A stretch of 64,000 nucleotides of DNA from positions 4,092,001 to 4,156,000 of the forward strand of contig NZ_JAZIFX010000001.1 of assembly GCF_036634175.1 (NCBI RefSeq). Reading direction: 5' to 3'. The DNA comes from Streptomyces sp. P9-A2. GTDB taxonomy: Bacteria; Actinomycetota; Actinomycetes; Streptomycetales; Streptomycetaceae. The translations under genes were made by a program, and so were the position numbers. How positions within the stretch are numbered: the first letter of the stretch is position 1; each line of letters begins with the position of its first letter. Under the pieces are notes generated by a model, which saw only the letters and a list, made by a program, of their open reading frames with translations, searched no databases and was not told the origin of the DNA. Below are positions 34,363-45,516 of the stretch, piece by piece.

Positions 34363-35535
34363 TCAGCCGGCCGAATCGTCCAGTGCGCGCAGCACGTCCG
34401 CCACCAGATCGGCAGGGTCCTCGGCACCGACGGAGAAGCGGATGAAGCCATCCGGCACCGCGTCCCCGCCCCACCGGCCCCGCCGTTCGGCTGTGGACCG
34501 CACACCGCCGAAGCTCGTCGCATCGTCCACGAGCCGCAGCGCGTCGAGGAAGCGGTCCGCACGCGCGCGTGAGGGCAGCGTGAAAGACACCACACATCCG
34601 TAGCGCCGCATCTGCCGTGAGGCGATCTTGTGAGAGGGATCGTCCGGCAGTCCCGGATAGCGCAGCCCTGTCACCTCGGGCCGTTCCCGCAGTGTCTGGG
34701 CGAGCGTCAGCGCCGTGGCGTTCTGCCTGTCGACCCGCAACTGGAGCGTGGCGATCGAACGGTGCGCGAGCCAGGCCTCCATGGGGCCGGTAATGGCACC
34801 GGCGATCTTGCGCCAGCGGCGTACGGCGGCCATCGCCTCGGCGTCGCGGCCGGCGACGTATCCCAGGAGGATGTCGCCGTGTCCGGTGAGCTGCTTGGTA
34901 CCACTGGCCACGGTGAAGTCGGCACCCAGCTCCAGCGGGCGCTGGCCGAGCGGTGTCGCCAGCGTGTTGTCGACGGCGACCAGCGCACCACGTGCGTGTG
35001 CCGCCTCGGTGAGCCGCCGTACGTCGCACACGTCGAGCCCGGGGTTCGACGGAGTCTCGATCCACAGCAGTCTCGCGCCGTCGAGGAGATCGAGCTGGGC
35101 GTCGCCCCCGGTCGGTGCGGTGCGCACCTCGATGCCGTACGCCTCCAGTTGGGCGCGCACCAGGGGCAGTGCCTGGTAGCCGTCGTTCGGCAGGACAGCC
35201 ACGTCCCCGGAGCGGAGCTGAGAGAAGAGCACCGAGGAAATCGCGGCCATACCCGAGGGGAACACCAGGGTTTCGACACCGTCCTGCTCCGGCGCCTCCA
35301 GCTCTCCGATGGCCCGCTCCAGCAGCGTCCAGGTCGGGTTCTCGTCCCTGCCATAGGTGTAGGGACCGGTGGGATCGCCGGGCAGGTGGAAGTGGGCGGC
35401 GAAGACGGGGCCGGGCAAGGTCGGTTCGTGCTTGACCGGCTCGGGCAGCCCGGCCCGCACCGCGCGCGTGCCCTCACCCGGAGACACTCCCCCCGCGCCC
35501 GCCCCATAGCCGCCGGTCATCCTCGAATCGCTCAT
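34363..35535 (-). CDS. Cystathionine gamma-lyase/synthase family PLP enzyme
   Basis: This 390-aa Cys/Met-metabolism PLP enzyme shows the PLP-lysine motif VASGTKQLTGHGDILLGY (family consensus SxTKYxxGHSD). PTWTLLERAIGELE and VFPSGMAAISSVL are in the N-terminal part and FIRFSVGAEDPADLVADV at the end. It acts on cystathionine, homocysteine or a related thiol; the exact reaction is not clear. Its ATG at 35535 overlaps the TGA of the upstream phosphatase gene (ATGA), so translation is coupled to the PtpA-like gene. Confidence 0.88.
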   Translation of the reverse strand: MSDSRMTGGYGAGAGGVSPGEGTRAVRAGLPEPVKHEPTLPGPVFAAHFHLPGDPTGPYTYGRDENPTWTLLERAIGELEAPEQDGVETLVFPSGMAAISSVLFSQLRSGDVAVLPNDGYQALPLVRAQLEAYGIEVRTAPTGGDAQLDLLDGARLLWIETPSNPGLDVCDVRRLTEAAHARGALVAVDNTLATPLGQRPLELGADFTVASGTKQLTGHGDILLGYVAGRDAEAMAAVRRWRKIAGAITGPMEAWLAHRSIATLQLRVDRQNATALTLAQTLRERPEVTGLRYPGLPDDPSHKIASRQMRRYGCVVSFTLPSRARADRFLDALRLVDDATSFGGVRSTAERRGRWGGDAVPDGFIRFSVGAEDPADLVADVLRALDDSAG

Positions 35536-36023
35536 GCCGCCCGTCCTTCCGCCTGCTCGCGTACCGAGGAGAGCAGCCCGGCACTCGCCGCCTCCACCAT
35601 CTCAAGACATGCGTGGAAGCCGTCCGCCTCCCCGTAGTAAGGGTCCGGTACATCCAGATCGTCGCCCGCTCCGGGGTCGTACGAGCGCAACAGGCGTACC
35701 TTGCCCGCGTCCCGCGGGGTGGGGGCCAGGCGGCGTAGGGTTCTGAAGTGACCCGTGTCGAGGGCGATGACCAGATCGAGGCGGGCGAACCAGGAAGGGT
35801 CGAACCGCCGGGCGGTGTGGTCGGCGGCGTAACCGCTCTCCTCAAGGACGGCCACCGTGCGTGCATCGGCGCCGTCGCCCTCGTGCCAGCCGTCGGTACC
35901 GGCGCTGTCGACCTCCACCACGTCGTGGAGGCCGGCCTCCACGACGCGCGCGCGGAAGACGGACTCGGCCATCGGGGAGCGGCAGATGTTGCCGGTGCAG
36001 ACGAAACAGACGCGGTAGACCAT
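35532..36023 (-). CDS. ptpA: Low-molecular-weight protein-tyrosine phosphatase (PtpA-type)
   Basis: This 163-aa phosphatase has the P-loop CTGNICRS (Cys9 nucleophile, Arg15) and the general-acid loop DPYYGEADGF. Length matches the family. S. coelicolor PtpA is a known member near this locus and influences secondary metabolism. The ATG at 36023 is six bases after the stop of the small membrane protein gene upstream. The gene overlaps the following PLP-enzyme gene by four bases, so three genes form a tight unit. Confidence 0.93.
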   Translation of the reverse strand: MVYRVCFVCTGNICRSPMAESVFRARVVEAGLHDVVEVDSAGTDGWHEGDGADARTVAVLEESGYAADHTARRFDPSWFARLDLVIALDTGHFRTLRRLAPTPRDAGKVRLLRSYDPGAGDDLDVPDPYYGEADGFHACLEMVEAASAGLLSSVREQAEGRAA

Positions 36024-36028
36024 GGTGC

Positions 36029-36406
36029 TCAGTCTCCGTCGGGCAGAACGACGTTGAGGGCCCAGGAGACGACCGAGATGACCAGACCGCCCAGCACGGC
36101 CGTCCAGAAGCCCTCTACATGGAAACTCAGGTCGAACACGTCGGCGAGCCAGGAGGTGAGCAGGAGCATCAGAGCGTTCACCACCAGTGTGAACAGCCCG
36201 AGAGTCAGGATGAGCAGCGGGAGGCTGAGGAGCTGCACGAGCGGCTTGACCAGGAAATTCACCACGCCGAAGATCAACGCGACGAGTATGAGGGTACCGA
36301 TCTCCTTGCCCGTACTGTCGCCGGTCAGGGTGATCTTGTCGATCAGCCACACCGCGACCGCGAGGGCCGCGGCGTTGGCGATCGTCTTGACTACGAAATT
36401 CTTCAT
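36029..36406 (-). CDS. Small four-helix membrane protein (phage holin family 4 / YvlD-like)
   Basis: This 125-aa protein has four hydrophobic helices (VVKTIANAAALAVAVWLI, IGTLILVALIFGVVNFLV, LLSLPLLILTLGLFTLVVNALMLLL, FWTAVLGGLVISVVSWALNVVL). The NFLVKPLVQLLSLPLLILTLGLF segment is typical of the YvlD/holin-4 superfamily. Function is unknown; related proteins appear in envelope-stress regulons. The start is only 29 bases from the divergent cupin start. Confidence 0.88.
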   Translation of the reverse strand: MKNFVVKTIANAAALAVAVWLIDKITLTGDSTGKEIGTLILVALIFGVVNFLVKPLVQLLSLPLLILTLGLFTLVVNALMLLLTSWLADVFDLSFHVEGFWTAVLGGLVISVVSWALNVVLPDGD

Positions 36407-36435
36407 GTGTCTGATCGTGGCAGACAGGATCGGAC

Positions 36436-36783
36436 ATGAGCAGTGAGGCAGGGGCGGACAAGGCTATGAAGGCATTCCGGCTGGACGAACTGGAGACCGA
36501 ACGCGCTGCCAACGAGGGTGCCTACCTCCAGTTCCTGCGGGAGCGGAACATGTCGGTCGGCCTGTACGCCCTGGACGCGGGCGAGCAGGACCCACAGCAG
36601 CCGCACGGCCAGGACGAGGTGTACTTCGTCGTCAGTGGCAGGGCGTCGATCACCGTCGACATGGAGACCACGCAGGTGGCCCGCGGCAGCATCGTGTACG
36701 TGCCGGCCGGGGTCGCGCACAAGTTCCACCACATCAGTGAGGACCTGAGGGTCCTGGTGGTGTTCTCTCCCCCCGAGAGTTGA
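36436..36783 (+). CDS. Cupin-domain protein
   Basis: This 115-aa single cupin has metal-ligand-like residues in QPHGQDEVYFVVSGRASITV (motif 1, HxxxE-type) and PAGVAHKFHHI (motif 2). It has no further domain. The ATG at 36436 has AGGA six bases upstream; an internal ATG at 36466 (MKAFRLDELE) is an alternative. It is divergent from the YvlD-like gene. Reaction unknown. Confidence 0.85.
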   Translation: MSSEAGADKAMKAFRLDELETERAANEGAYLQFLRERNMSVGLYALDAGEQDPQQPHGQDEVYFVVSGRASITVDMETTQVARGSIVYVPAGVAHKFHHISEDLRVLVVFSPPES

Positions 36784-36933
36784 GCCGCGCTCTTTGGGTT
36801 CCCTAGGGGACCGCTCAGGGGAGGACAAGGGATCAGAGGCCCCCAGCAGGGCTCCTGCCGCCCTAGCATCGAGTGCAGGACATCATTCACGCGACCCGGT
36901 ACGAGACGGGCGGAGCAGGTAAGGACGAAGGCG

Positions 36934-37146
36934 ATGCGAGAGATCTTCATGGGACTGCCGTGGTGGGTGAAGTGGATCGCGGTGCCGGTCATCGCCCTGG
37001 TCGTGTTCGGCGGCCTGATAGCCAGCGTGGTCGGATTCGTGATCGGGCTGCTCTTCAAGGTATTGGTCTTCGTCGCCCTGGTCGGCGGACTCATCTATGT
37101 CGTAAGGAAGTTCACGTCGAGTTCGACGTCGCGTGGCGACTGGTGA
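36934..37146 (+). CDS. Small membrane protein (DUF5326-like)
   Basis: This 70-aa protein has two hydrophobic helices (IAVPVIALVVFGGLIASVVGFVIGLLF, VLVFVALVGGLIYVV) and a basic, Ser/Thr-rich tail. It resembles the Streptomyces DUF5326 proteins found before ssgR. AAGGACGAAGGCG precedes the ATG. Function unknown. Confidence 0.75.
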   Translation: MREIFMGLPWWVKWIAVPVIALVVFGGLIASVVGFVIGLLFKVLVFVALVGGLIYVVRKFTSSSTSRGDW

Positions 37147-37219
37147 GCCTCACGGGGAGCCGGTGAAGCGGTAACAGCCGGCGCCGGTTCCCTCGGGTGG
37201 GGGAAGTTTCCCGGACGGA

Positions 37220-37282
37220 CCGTCTGTCTGTGGTGACAGACGGTTAGAGTCCGGAAGGCCTTGCGGGGACGATCCCCGCAAG
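37220..37282 (+). promoter_or_regulatory. ssgR upstream control region: dyad, -10 and hairpin
   Basis: CCGTCTGT (37220-37227) and ACAGACGG (37236-37243) form an 8-bp dyad. A TAGAGT at 37245-37250 is a possible -10. A perfect 10-bp hairpin CTTGCGGGGA/TCCCCGCAAG with a 3-nt loop follows at 37260-37282, 61 bases before the ssgR start. A shorter palindrome GGGAAGTTTCCC precedes them at 37201-37212. Confidence 0.45.
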
Positions 37283-37343
37283 CGGCGTACACCCCCACCC
37301 GTGTTCCCCCGCACGGGCTGCCCCCTCGCTCCGGGAGTGACCC

Positions 37344-38174
37344 TTGGCCACGGCTGCCACCGTCCCCGCACATCTGTCCGCCGTCCCCTGCCAGCCCCAT
37401 GCGCGCGCAGCGTCCGAGCCGGCGCCCACCACGACCCTCATCGGCTCGGTGCAGCGCGCGATGCGTCTACTGGAGTCCGTCGCGGGACACGAGTCCGGGG
37501 CCCCGGCCAAACAGTTGGCCCGCGAGACCGGGCTGGCGCTTCCCACGGCCTACCACCTGCTGCGCACCCTTGTGCATGAGGGCTATCTGCGCCGAGACAA
37601 GGGGCTGTTCTTCCTCGGCGACGCGGCCGAGCGGCTGACCAGCAACGGAGCCCCGCAGAAACGTCGCAGCACGGTCGTTGCCGCGCTCGCGCGCTGGCGT
37701 GACGCTCTTGGGGCCCCCGTGTACTACGCGGTGTACCGCGAGGGCGAGATCGAGCTGGTGTGCGTTTCCGACGCTCCAGGCAATCCCGCGGTCCAGGAGT
37801 GGGCCGACTTCCGGGCGACCGGCCACGCGCACGCCATCGGGCAGTGCCTGCTGTCCCAGCTCGACGAGGTCGCGCGTCGGGACCACCTCGACCGCTACCC
37901 GGTGCAGCCCGTCACGCCGTACACCGTGCGCGACGGGCACAGCCTGCTCCGGCGCCTGGAGCGGACGCGTCGCATGGAGCCGGTGTTCGCACGTCAGGAA
38001 TACGCGCTGGGGACGGTGTGCGCGGCCGTCCCGATCACGGCCGGTGCCACGGCCGCGACGATCGCCGTCTCCCTACCGGTCCATCAGGCCCACCGGCTGC
38101 ACCCTGCCGCCCAGCAGTTGCAGACGGAAGCGGGCCGCCTGCTGGGGCCGTTGGCACTCTCTATCAGTATCTGA
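37344..38174 (+). CDS. ssgR: IclR-family regulator SsgR (activator of ssgA)
   Basis: This 276-aa IclR-type protein has a ~30-residue N-terminal extension and a winged helix (AMRLLESVAGHE, APAKQLARETGLALPTAYHLLRTLVHEGYL). The IclR effector domain (VYREGEIELVCVSDAPG, HAHAIGQCLLSQL) follows. It lies directly before ssgA; in S. coelicolor SsgR is the direct activator of ssgA and is needed for sporulation. The TTG at 37344 has GGGAG six bases upstream; a GTG at 37362 is an alternative. Identification rests on homology plus synteny. Confidence 0.92.
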   Translation: MATAATVPAHLSAVPCQPHARAASEPAPTTTLIGSVQRAMRLLESVAGHESGAPAKQLARETGLALPTAYHLLRTLVHEGYLRRDKGLFFLGDAAERLTSNGAPQKRRSTVVAALARWRDALGAPVYYAVYREGEIELVCVSDAPGNPAVQEWADFRATGHAHAIGQCLLSQLDEVARRDHLDRYPVQPVTPYTVRDGHSLLRRLERTRRMEPVFARQEYALGTVCAAVPITAGATAATIAVSLPVHQAHRLHPAAQQLQTEAGRLLGPLALSISI

Positions 38175-38272
38175 AAAATCACTCCTTGTAATTCATTGTG
38201 TACGTTGAGCAAGATTCATCCAGTGTCAGGGGTCCATTCCAGGCCGGTCCGTAGCGAATGACGGGGTAGGCG

Positions 38273-38707
38273 ATGCGCGAGTCCGTGCAGGCAGAGGTCA
38301 TGATGAGTTTTCTCGTATCGGAGGAGCTGTCCTTCCGTATCCCGGTGGAGCTCCGCTACGACACCTGTGATCCCTATGCCGTACGGCTGACCTTTCATCT
38401 TCCCGGTGACGCGCCGGTGACCTGGGCGTTCGGTCGGGAGTTGCTGATCGACGGCCTGGGCAGGCCGTGTGGTGAGGGCGACGTACGCGTTTCACCGGTC
38501 GACCCCGATGCCCTGGGTGAGGTGCTGATCCGGCTTCAGGTCGGAAGCGACCACGCGCTGTTCCGTTCGTCGACGGCGCCGCTCGTGGCCTTCCTCGACC
38601 GCACCGACAAGCTGGTGCCGCTGGGGCAGGAGGGGGCGCTCGCCGACTTCGACGCCCATCTCGACGACGCGTTGGACCGCATCCTGGCGGAACAGAGCGC
38701 CGGGTGA
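38273..38707 (+). CDS. ssgA: Sporulation and cell-division protein SsgA
   Basis: This 144-aa protein is the founding SsgA-like protein. MMSFLVSEELSFRIPVEL, FHLPGDAPVTWAFGRELL and TAPLVAFLDRTDKLVPLGQE agree with the S. coelicolor protein as I remember it. SsgA marks sites of septation and germ-tube emergence and, with SsgB, helps to place FtsZ in aerial hyphae. It lies 98 bases after ssgR. The AT-rich interval between them (AAAAATCACTCCTTGTAATT) should hold the SsgR-dependent promoter. Confidence 0.96.
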   Translation: MRESVQAEVMMSFLVSEELSFRIPVELRYDTCDPYAVRLTFHLPGDAPVTWAFGRELLIDGLGRPCGEGDVRVSPVDPDALGEVLIRLQVGSDHALFRSSTAPLVAFLDRTDKLVPLGQEGALADFDAHLDDALDRILAEQSAG

Positions 38708-38925
38708 AGCCTTCCGGCACCGGGCGGTCTGCGGCGGAATCCTTCACCGTGTCCCGCCCGGCCATGCAGGAACGCTTCCGCAGCGGTGACCGAGCGACTC
38801 CGGTGCCGGTTTGACCAGAAATTGGTAATCGGTGGCCGACGGTCGACCACCGGAGTACGGGTTGCCGGGTGAGCGGCCGCGGACGATCGGAAGACGAAGC
38901 GGCGCGCGGTCCGGTGCCGGCGAGG

Positions 38926-40767
38926 TCAGCGCTTCCGGCGCCTGCCCCGCCCGCCGCGTGCCGCAGTCGGCCGGACGCCTTCCTCGGCCGCTCCCTGCGT
39001 GGTCGGACGGTCGGCCGAGACCACCAGAGCGGCCAGCACCGTGGTGACCGGAACCGAGGCGACCAGACCGATCGAGCCGATCAGCGTACGCACGATCTCC
39101 ACCGCCACCAGTTCACTGTTGGCGACCGTCCCCACGCTGCTCTGCGCGATGGAGAACAGCAGCAGCAAGGGCAGCGCGGCGCCCGCGTAGGCGAGGACCA
39201 GGGTGTTGACGACGGACGCGATGTGGTCGCGGCCGATGCGTATACCCGCGCGATACAGCCCGCGCCAGCCCATCGACGGGTTGGCCTCGTGCAATTCCCA
39301 TACGGCCGACGTCTGTGTGACCGTCACGTCGTCGAGCACACCGAGCGATCCGATGATGACGCCGGCCAGCAGCAGACCGCTCATGTCGATATCCGGGTAA
39401 AGTCCGTGAATCAGACCGGTGTTGTCGTCGGTGTCGCCTGTCAGCGCCGCCCAGCTGATGAAGACCGAACCCAGAAACCCGATCAGCAGCAATGAGATCA
39501 GGGTGCCGAGCACAGCCACAGAGGTGCGCGCCGACAGCCCGTGACAGAGATACAGGGCTTGCAGCATGATGGCGCTCGCCCCCACCACCGCCACGACCAG
39601 GGGGTTCGAACCCTGCAGGATCGCGGGCAGGATGAAGAAGTTCAGCACCAGGAAGCTGACCGCCAGCGCGACCAGCGCCATCACACCGCGCAGCCGTCCG
39701 ACAGCGACGACGGCGATCGCGAAGATGCCGGCGAGCAGGGCCAGCGGTACGCGCCGGTTCACATCCGCCACCGAGTACTGGAGGTCCTTCGGCGCGGAGG
39801 GCTCGTAGGCGACCACGACCCCCTGACCCTCACTCAGCTGACGTGACTGGTCAGGCTGCACGATCTCGGTGAAGGTGCGGCCTGCATCGTCGCCGGTGTC
39901 GACCCGGATGGTCGCTTTCTTGCACGCGCCGTCCGCCTGCTGCTGAGCGGAGGACCCCTCGGCCGTCGAGGTGTCGCCGGTCGGGACGCCTCCGGACGCG
40001 TTGACGGACGAACAGCTCACCTCGGCCACCTTGGTGACCGTGGCCTGCTGCGTCTGCCGGTCGAAACCGACGCCGGTCCGCTCGTGGCCGGGTGTGCCAC
40101 CCGGCCACAGCACTGCGAGGCCGATCAGCACCGCCGCGCCGAACGGGATGAGGACCGCCGCGATGACCTTGCGCAGGTGCTTCGAGACGGGAGCGGCCGG
40201 GCCGTGGCTGTGACTGTGTCCATGCCCGCCGGCGGTGCCCTGACCATGCCCGTGCCCGCCGTCGCCCGGTGGCGGACCGCCGTGCCCGCCACCTGAGTTC
40301 GGTCCGTCACCTGAGTTCGGTCCGCCGCGTCCGCGGCCGCCGGCGCCGGGGTCCGGGCTGTGGTCATGATCCGGATCATGACCCTGGCCGCGGGCTCGGC
40401 CCTGCGCTTGCCCTCCTTGCCCTCCTTGTCCCTGCCCGTGGCCCGGGCCCGGGAGGCCCGCGCCGGACCCGGGGGCCCTACCGGAAGGCTCGAAACCCGG
40501 GCTCACGGGTCCCGGGCCGGCGGGCCCGTCGAGGCTTCCAGGGCCGGGGCTTCCAGGGCCGGGCAGGTGGTTCTGTGTCGCCGGTACCTCACCGGGGCGG
40601 TGTCCATGCCCGAACCAGTCTTCGGAGCCGGGGCTGTCTCCTCGAACGTCCCCATGGCCCAGGCCGGTGCCGGTTGCGGGCCCTCTGCCACGGCCGCCGC
40701 CGATTCGGCCGCCGGAGCCACGGGATGGTTCGGGCGGTGGGTACGGGGGAGGTTGCGTCGAGGTCAC
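38926..40767 (-). CDS. YibE/F-family membrane protein with Gly/Pro/His-rich N-terminus
   Basis: This 613-aa protein has a ~195-residue low-complexity cytoplasmic tail made of Gly, Pro, His, Asp and Ser runs (GQGGQGGQAQG, DPDHDHSPDPG, GHGHSHSHGPAAP). A membrane helix, an extracytoplasmic beta domain (residues ~235-335, SCSSVNASGG region) and a YibE/F multi-helix core (LALLAGIFAIAVVAVGRLRG to the end, about seven helices) follow. The family is of uncertain function, possibly transport. The His-rich tail may bind metals. The start is GTG at 40767 with a weak AGG. It is convergent with ssgA and divergent from thiC. Confidence 0.85.
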   Translation of the reverse strand: MTSTQPPPYPPPEPSRGSGGRIGGGRGRGPATGTGLGHGDVRGDSPGSEDWFGHGHRPGEVPATQNHLPGPGSPGPGSLDGPAGPGPVSPGFEPSGRAPGSGAGLPGPGHGQGQGGQGGQAQGRARGQGHDPDHDHSPDPGAGGRGRGGPNSGDGPNSGGGHGGPPPGDGGHGHGQGTAGGHGHSHSHGPAAPVSKHLRKVIAAVLIPFGAAVLIGLAVLWPGGTPGHERTGVGFDRQTQQATVTKVAEVSCSSVNASGGVPTGDTSTAEGSSAQQQADGACKKATIRVDTGDDAGRTFTEIVQPDQSRQLSEGQGVVVAYEPSAPKDLQYSVADVNRRVPLALLAGIFAIAVVAVGRLRGVMALVALAVSFLVLNFFILPAILQGSNPLVVAVVGASAIMLQALYLCHGLSARTSVAVLGTLISLLLIGFLGSVFISWAALTGDTDDNTGLIHGLYPDIDMSGLLLAGVIIGSLGVLDDVTVTQTSAVWELHEANPSMGWRGLYRAGIRIGRDHIASVVNTLVLAYAGAALPLLLLFSIAQSSVGTVANSELVAVEIVRTLIGSIGLVASVPVTTVLAALVVSADRPTTQGAAEEGVRPTAARGGRGRRRKR

Positions 40768-40849
40768 CGCCTGATCATCGCAAGAACAACGGGGGCCCTC
40801 TGTTCACCGCGCCAGGATTCCCGCTAGCGTGGAGGTACCTTTTTGCACA

Positions 40850-42836
<1,987 letters not shown>

Positions 42837-42863
42837 ACGAACAAGCGGACCGGATGGACAAAG

Positions 42864-42886
42864 GGGCGGGCCGTTCGGGCCCGCCC
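42864..42886 (+). terminator. Terminator of thiC
   Basis: GGGCGGGCC (42864-42872) and its complement (42878-42886) form a 9-bp stem with a 5-base loop, 28 bases after the thiC stop. Confidence 0.75.
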
Positions 42887-42925
42887 TCTCGCCCCTCGGG
42901 AGGACGGGTCGGCAGACTGGATGTC

Positions 42926-44461
42926 ATGACAGCGAGATCGATGAGCAAGGGCTCCAACCTTTCCGTCGACGCCCAGGCGGTGTGCGTCGAGCTGGCTTGG
43001 GCCGCTGGGGCCGGTGTGCCCGACATCGACGGGTCGGCTCTGCTGCTCACGGAGACCGGGCGGGTGCGGGACGACGGCGACTTTGTTTTTTACAACCAGC
43101 CGCGGCACACCTCCGGCGCCGTGACGCACCTGGGGAAGCGGCACACCTCCGGCGCCGTTACCGACACGGTCGAGGTGGACCTGCGCCTGCTGGAACCGGC
43201 CGTCGAGCGAGTCGTGCTGTGCGCGTCGTCCGACGGCGGGACGTTCGGCCAGGTACCGGGACTGGTGCTCAGGCTGCTCGAGGCCGGTACGGCAGCCGAG
43301 ATCGCGCGGTTCGACATGGTGGCCGGGACGGAGACCGCGTTCATCGGCGGCGAGTTGTACCGACGGCAGGGAAAGTGGAAGTTCCGTGCGGTGGGGCAGG
43401 GATACGTTGCGGGGCTCGCGGGGCTGGCCACCGACTTCGGTATCACCGTGGACGACGCTCCCCGGACGGCAGCGGACTCCACGACGGCTGCCGGCTCCAC
43501 CACGGCACCTGGCGCGACGAGGCCTCCTGCCGCGGCCGCAGTGCCACCGGTCCCGCCCGCGGTCCCCACCACCCCGTCCCAGCCCTCGGGCGCGCCGGCC
43601 ACCTCCGCCCCGGTGCCCCCTGCCCCCGTCCCTCCGTTCGTCCCTCCGTCCGTCCCGTCGGCCGGCCCCTCGTCCGTCCCGCCTACCGCTCCGCGGCTCA
43701 CCAAGGGTGAGGAGCGGCTGCCGGTGGACATGCGCAAGCGGCTGTCCCTGCGCAAGGAGCAGGTGGCGGTCAGCCTGCGCAAGCACGGGGCCGCCGGGGT
43801 CACCGCGCGCGTGGTCCTCGTACTGGACGCCTCCGGTTCCATGTCCTTCCTGTACTCCAAGGGAGTGGTGGCGGACGTCGTCGAACGGATGGCCGCGGTT
43901 GCCGCGCAGCTGGACGACGACGGTGAGATGCAGGCCTGGACGTTCGCCTCGCATCCGGCGCGGCTGCCGGACCTGCTCCTGGGCGAGCTGCCCGAATGGC
44001 TCCGGCTGCACGTAAGGGTGGGAGAGATGAGCCTCTTCCGGCGCGGACGGAAGAAGGGGCTGGACCCGCGCCAGGTCGACATGCGGGAGGTCGGCATCCA
44101 GAACGAGGAACAGAAGGTCATCGCCGAGGTCCGCTCGTTCGTCAGGGACAGTCCCGCGGCGGCCCCGACGCTTGTGCTGTTCTTCTCCGACGGCGGTGTC
44201 CACCGGAACGCCGAGATCGAACGGGAGCTCCGCGAAGCGGTGGAAGAACCGATCTTCTGGCAGTTCGTGGGCCTCGGCCGGGCGAACTACGGTGTGCTGG
44301 AGCAGTTCGACACGCTGCCCGGACGCCGTGTCGACAACGTCGGGTTCTTCGCCGTCGATGACATCGGCACTGTGCCGGACCCGGAGTTGTACGACCGCCT
44401 GCTGTCCGAGTTCCCCCAGTGGATCACCGCAGCGGGCCAAGCGGGCATTCTCCGACCCTGA
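42926..44461 (+). CDS. TerD-like plus von Willebrand A domain protein (TerF-type)
   Basis: This 511-aa protein begins with a TerD-type calcium-binding beta-sandwich ([34 protein letters not shown]). A Pro/Ala/Ser/Val-rich linker (residues ~190-265) leads to a VWA domain with the MIDAS motif [10 protein letters not shown] and a second metal residue in FFSDGG. Such proteins belong to tellurite-resistance/stress (ter) operons and are thought to scaffold stress complexes. An internal 36-bp tandem duplication doubles RHTSGAVT. The ATG at 42926 has only a weak ribosome-binding site; 42941 is an alternative. Confidence 0.82.
   Translation: MTARSMSKGSNLSVDAQAVCVELAWAAGAGVPDIDGSALLLTETGRVRDDGDFVFYNQPRHTSGAVTHLGKRHTSGAVTDTVEVDLRLLEPAVERVVLCASSDGGTFGQVPGLVLRLLEAGTAAEIARFDMVAGTETAFIGGELYRRQGKWKFRAVGQGYVAGLAGLATDFGITVDDAPRTAADSTTAAGSTTAPGATRPPAAAAVPPVPPAVPTTPSQPSGAPATSAPVPPAPVPPFVPPSVPSAGPSSVPPTAPRLTKGEERLPVDMRKRLSLRKEQVAVSLRKHGAAGVTARVVLVLDASGSMSFLYSKGVVADVVERMAAVAAQLDDDGEMQAWTFASHPARLPDLLLGELPEWLRLHVRVGEMSLFRRGRKKGLDPRQVDMREVGIQNEEQKVIAEVRSFVRDSPAAAPTLVLFFSDGGVHRNAEIERELREAVEEPIFWQFVGLGRANYGVLEQFDTLPGRRVDNVGFFAVDDIGTVPDPELYDRLLSEFPQWITAAGQAGILRP
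43103..43162 (+). repeat. 36-bp tandem duplication inside the TerD domain
   Basis: CGGCACACCTCCGGCGCCGT starts at 43103 and again at 43139, a period of 36 bases. This doubles RHTSGAVT with the linker HLGK between, without changing the frame. Confidence 0.7.
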
Positions 44462-44652
44462 AGACCGCTCCCCGGGCCTGTACGGGCACAGGGCGGCGAA
44501 AGCCGGGCCCACCCCGGCTCACGCTCCTCGGCGCGGAGCTCTGGAACGGGCTCCGCCGGTGAGGGAGCACATGCCGACGGCTGGGCCGTCCGCATGCTTC
44601 GGATCGTCCGGTGGGCCGGCTCCGGTGGGGCCGGCTTATTCGATTGTTCCGG

Positions 44653-45516
44653 CTATTCGGGCTTGTGTTCCGGCCCTCCGAAGTCCGGGCTGCTGTAGTC
44701 CGGGCTCGAGTAGCTCGGCCGCCGGCCGTGGTTCGTACCCTCGCCGGGACTGGTGAAACCCGGCCGGTCGTATCCGAGATGCGGGATACGGCCGGCCGGT
44801 TCGGACGGCGCCGCGTAGTGCAGTGCGACCGCGGTACCAGGGTCGGCGAGCGCGTCCCGCAGGAACGGGACGATCCCCTGTTCCCGCAGTGCCTCGTGCC
44901 AGGCTTCCCTGGCCAGGGACAGCTCCTCGTCGGCTTCGCCGTACGGCCCGCTCCGGGCCGAGGGCTTGTTGCGCAGGGCGGTCAGCAGCAGGCCCACCGC
45001 GGCGACCAGGATGGCGACCGCGGTCACGGCGCCGAATGTCCAGCCCGTGGTGAGCATGGTCCGGGCGAAGGCCGCGCCGGGATCGAGCATGCGCAGGATG
45101 TAACCGACGAGCAGGAATATCGCGGCCGCGGTGCCGGCCAGAACAGGTGCCAGGACGGCGACGACGGCGACGGCGCCCGCGCCGGCGGTCTCGGCGACCT
45201 CTCCCATGGTGGTGGCGAGCCCCGCCGTCTCCGGCCCCGGCTCGGAGGAGCCGGACGCCCGGGTGGGCGGGGTGGACGACGCCGGTGGCCGGCGCAGTTC
45301 CTCGCGGACCTTGGTGTAGTGCTGGTATTCGGTTGCCGCGGCCACCGTGATGATCGCGGTGGCGTTGAGTGCCATCGTGCGCAGTTGTTCGGAGGTGAGC
45401 CGCTGTCCGATCGTGGCCAGTTCCGGGCGTTGTGGTGCGGAGCGCAGCACCTCATCGAGAATCCGCGCGTAATCCTGGCGGTCCTCGGTCAACAGATGCT
45501 GCGGAACGCTGTTCAT
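44653..45516 (-). CDS. Membrane protein of unknown function
   Basis: This 287-aa protein has an N-terminal soluble helical part (QHLLTEDRQDYARILDEVLR). Two strong hydrophobic regions follow (AVAVVAVLAPVLAGTAAAIFLLVGYI and TFGAVTAVAILVAAVGLLLTAL), then a C-terminal cytoplasmic part ending in Pro/Ser/Asp repeats (SSPDYSSPDF). I do not recognise the family. The ATG at 45516 has a GGGGG run six bases upstream; ATG 45522 is also possible. It lies downstream of the phosphoesterase gene and is convergent with the TerD/VWA gene. Confidence 0.65.
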   Translation of the reverse strand: MNSVPQHLLTEDRQDYARILDEVLRSAPQRPELATIGQRLTSEQLRTMALNATAIITVAAATEYQHYTKVREELRRPPASSTPPTRASGSSEPGPETAGLATTMGEVAETAGAGAVAVVAVLAPVLAGTAAAIFLLVGYILRMLDPGAAFARTMLTTGWTFGAVTAVAILVAAVGLLLTALRNKPSARSGPYGEADEELSLAREAWHEALREQGIVPFLRDALADPGTAVALHYAAPSEPAGRIPHLGYDRPGFTSPGEGTNHGRRPSYSSPDYSSPDFGGPEHKPE

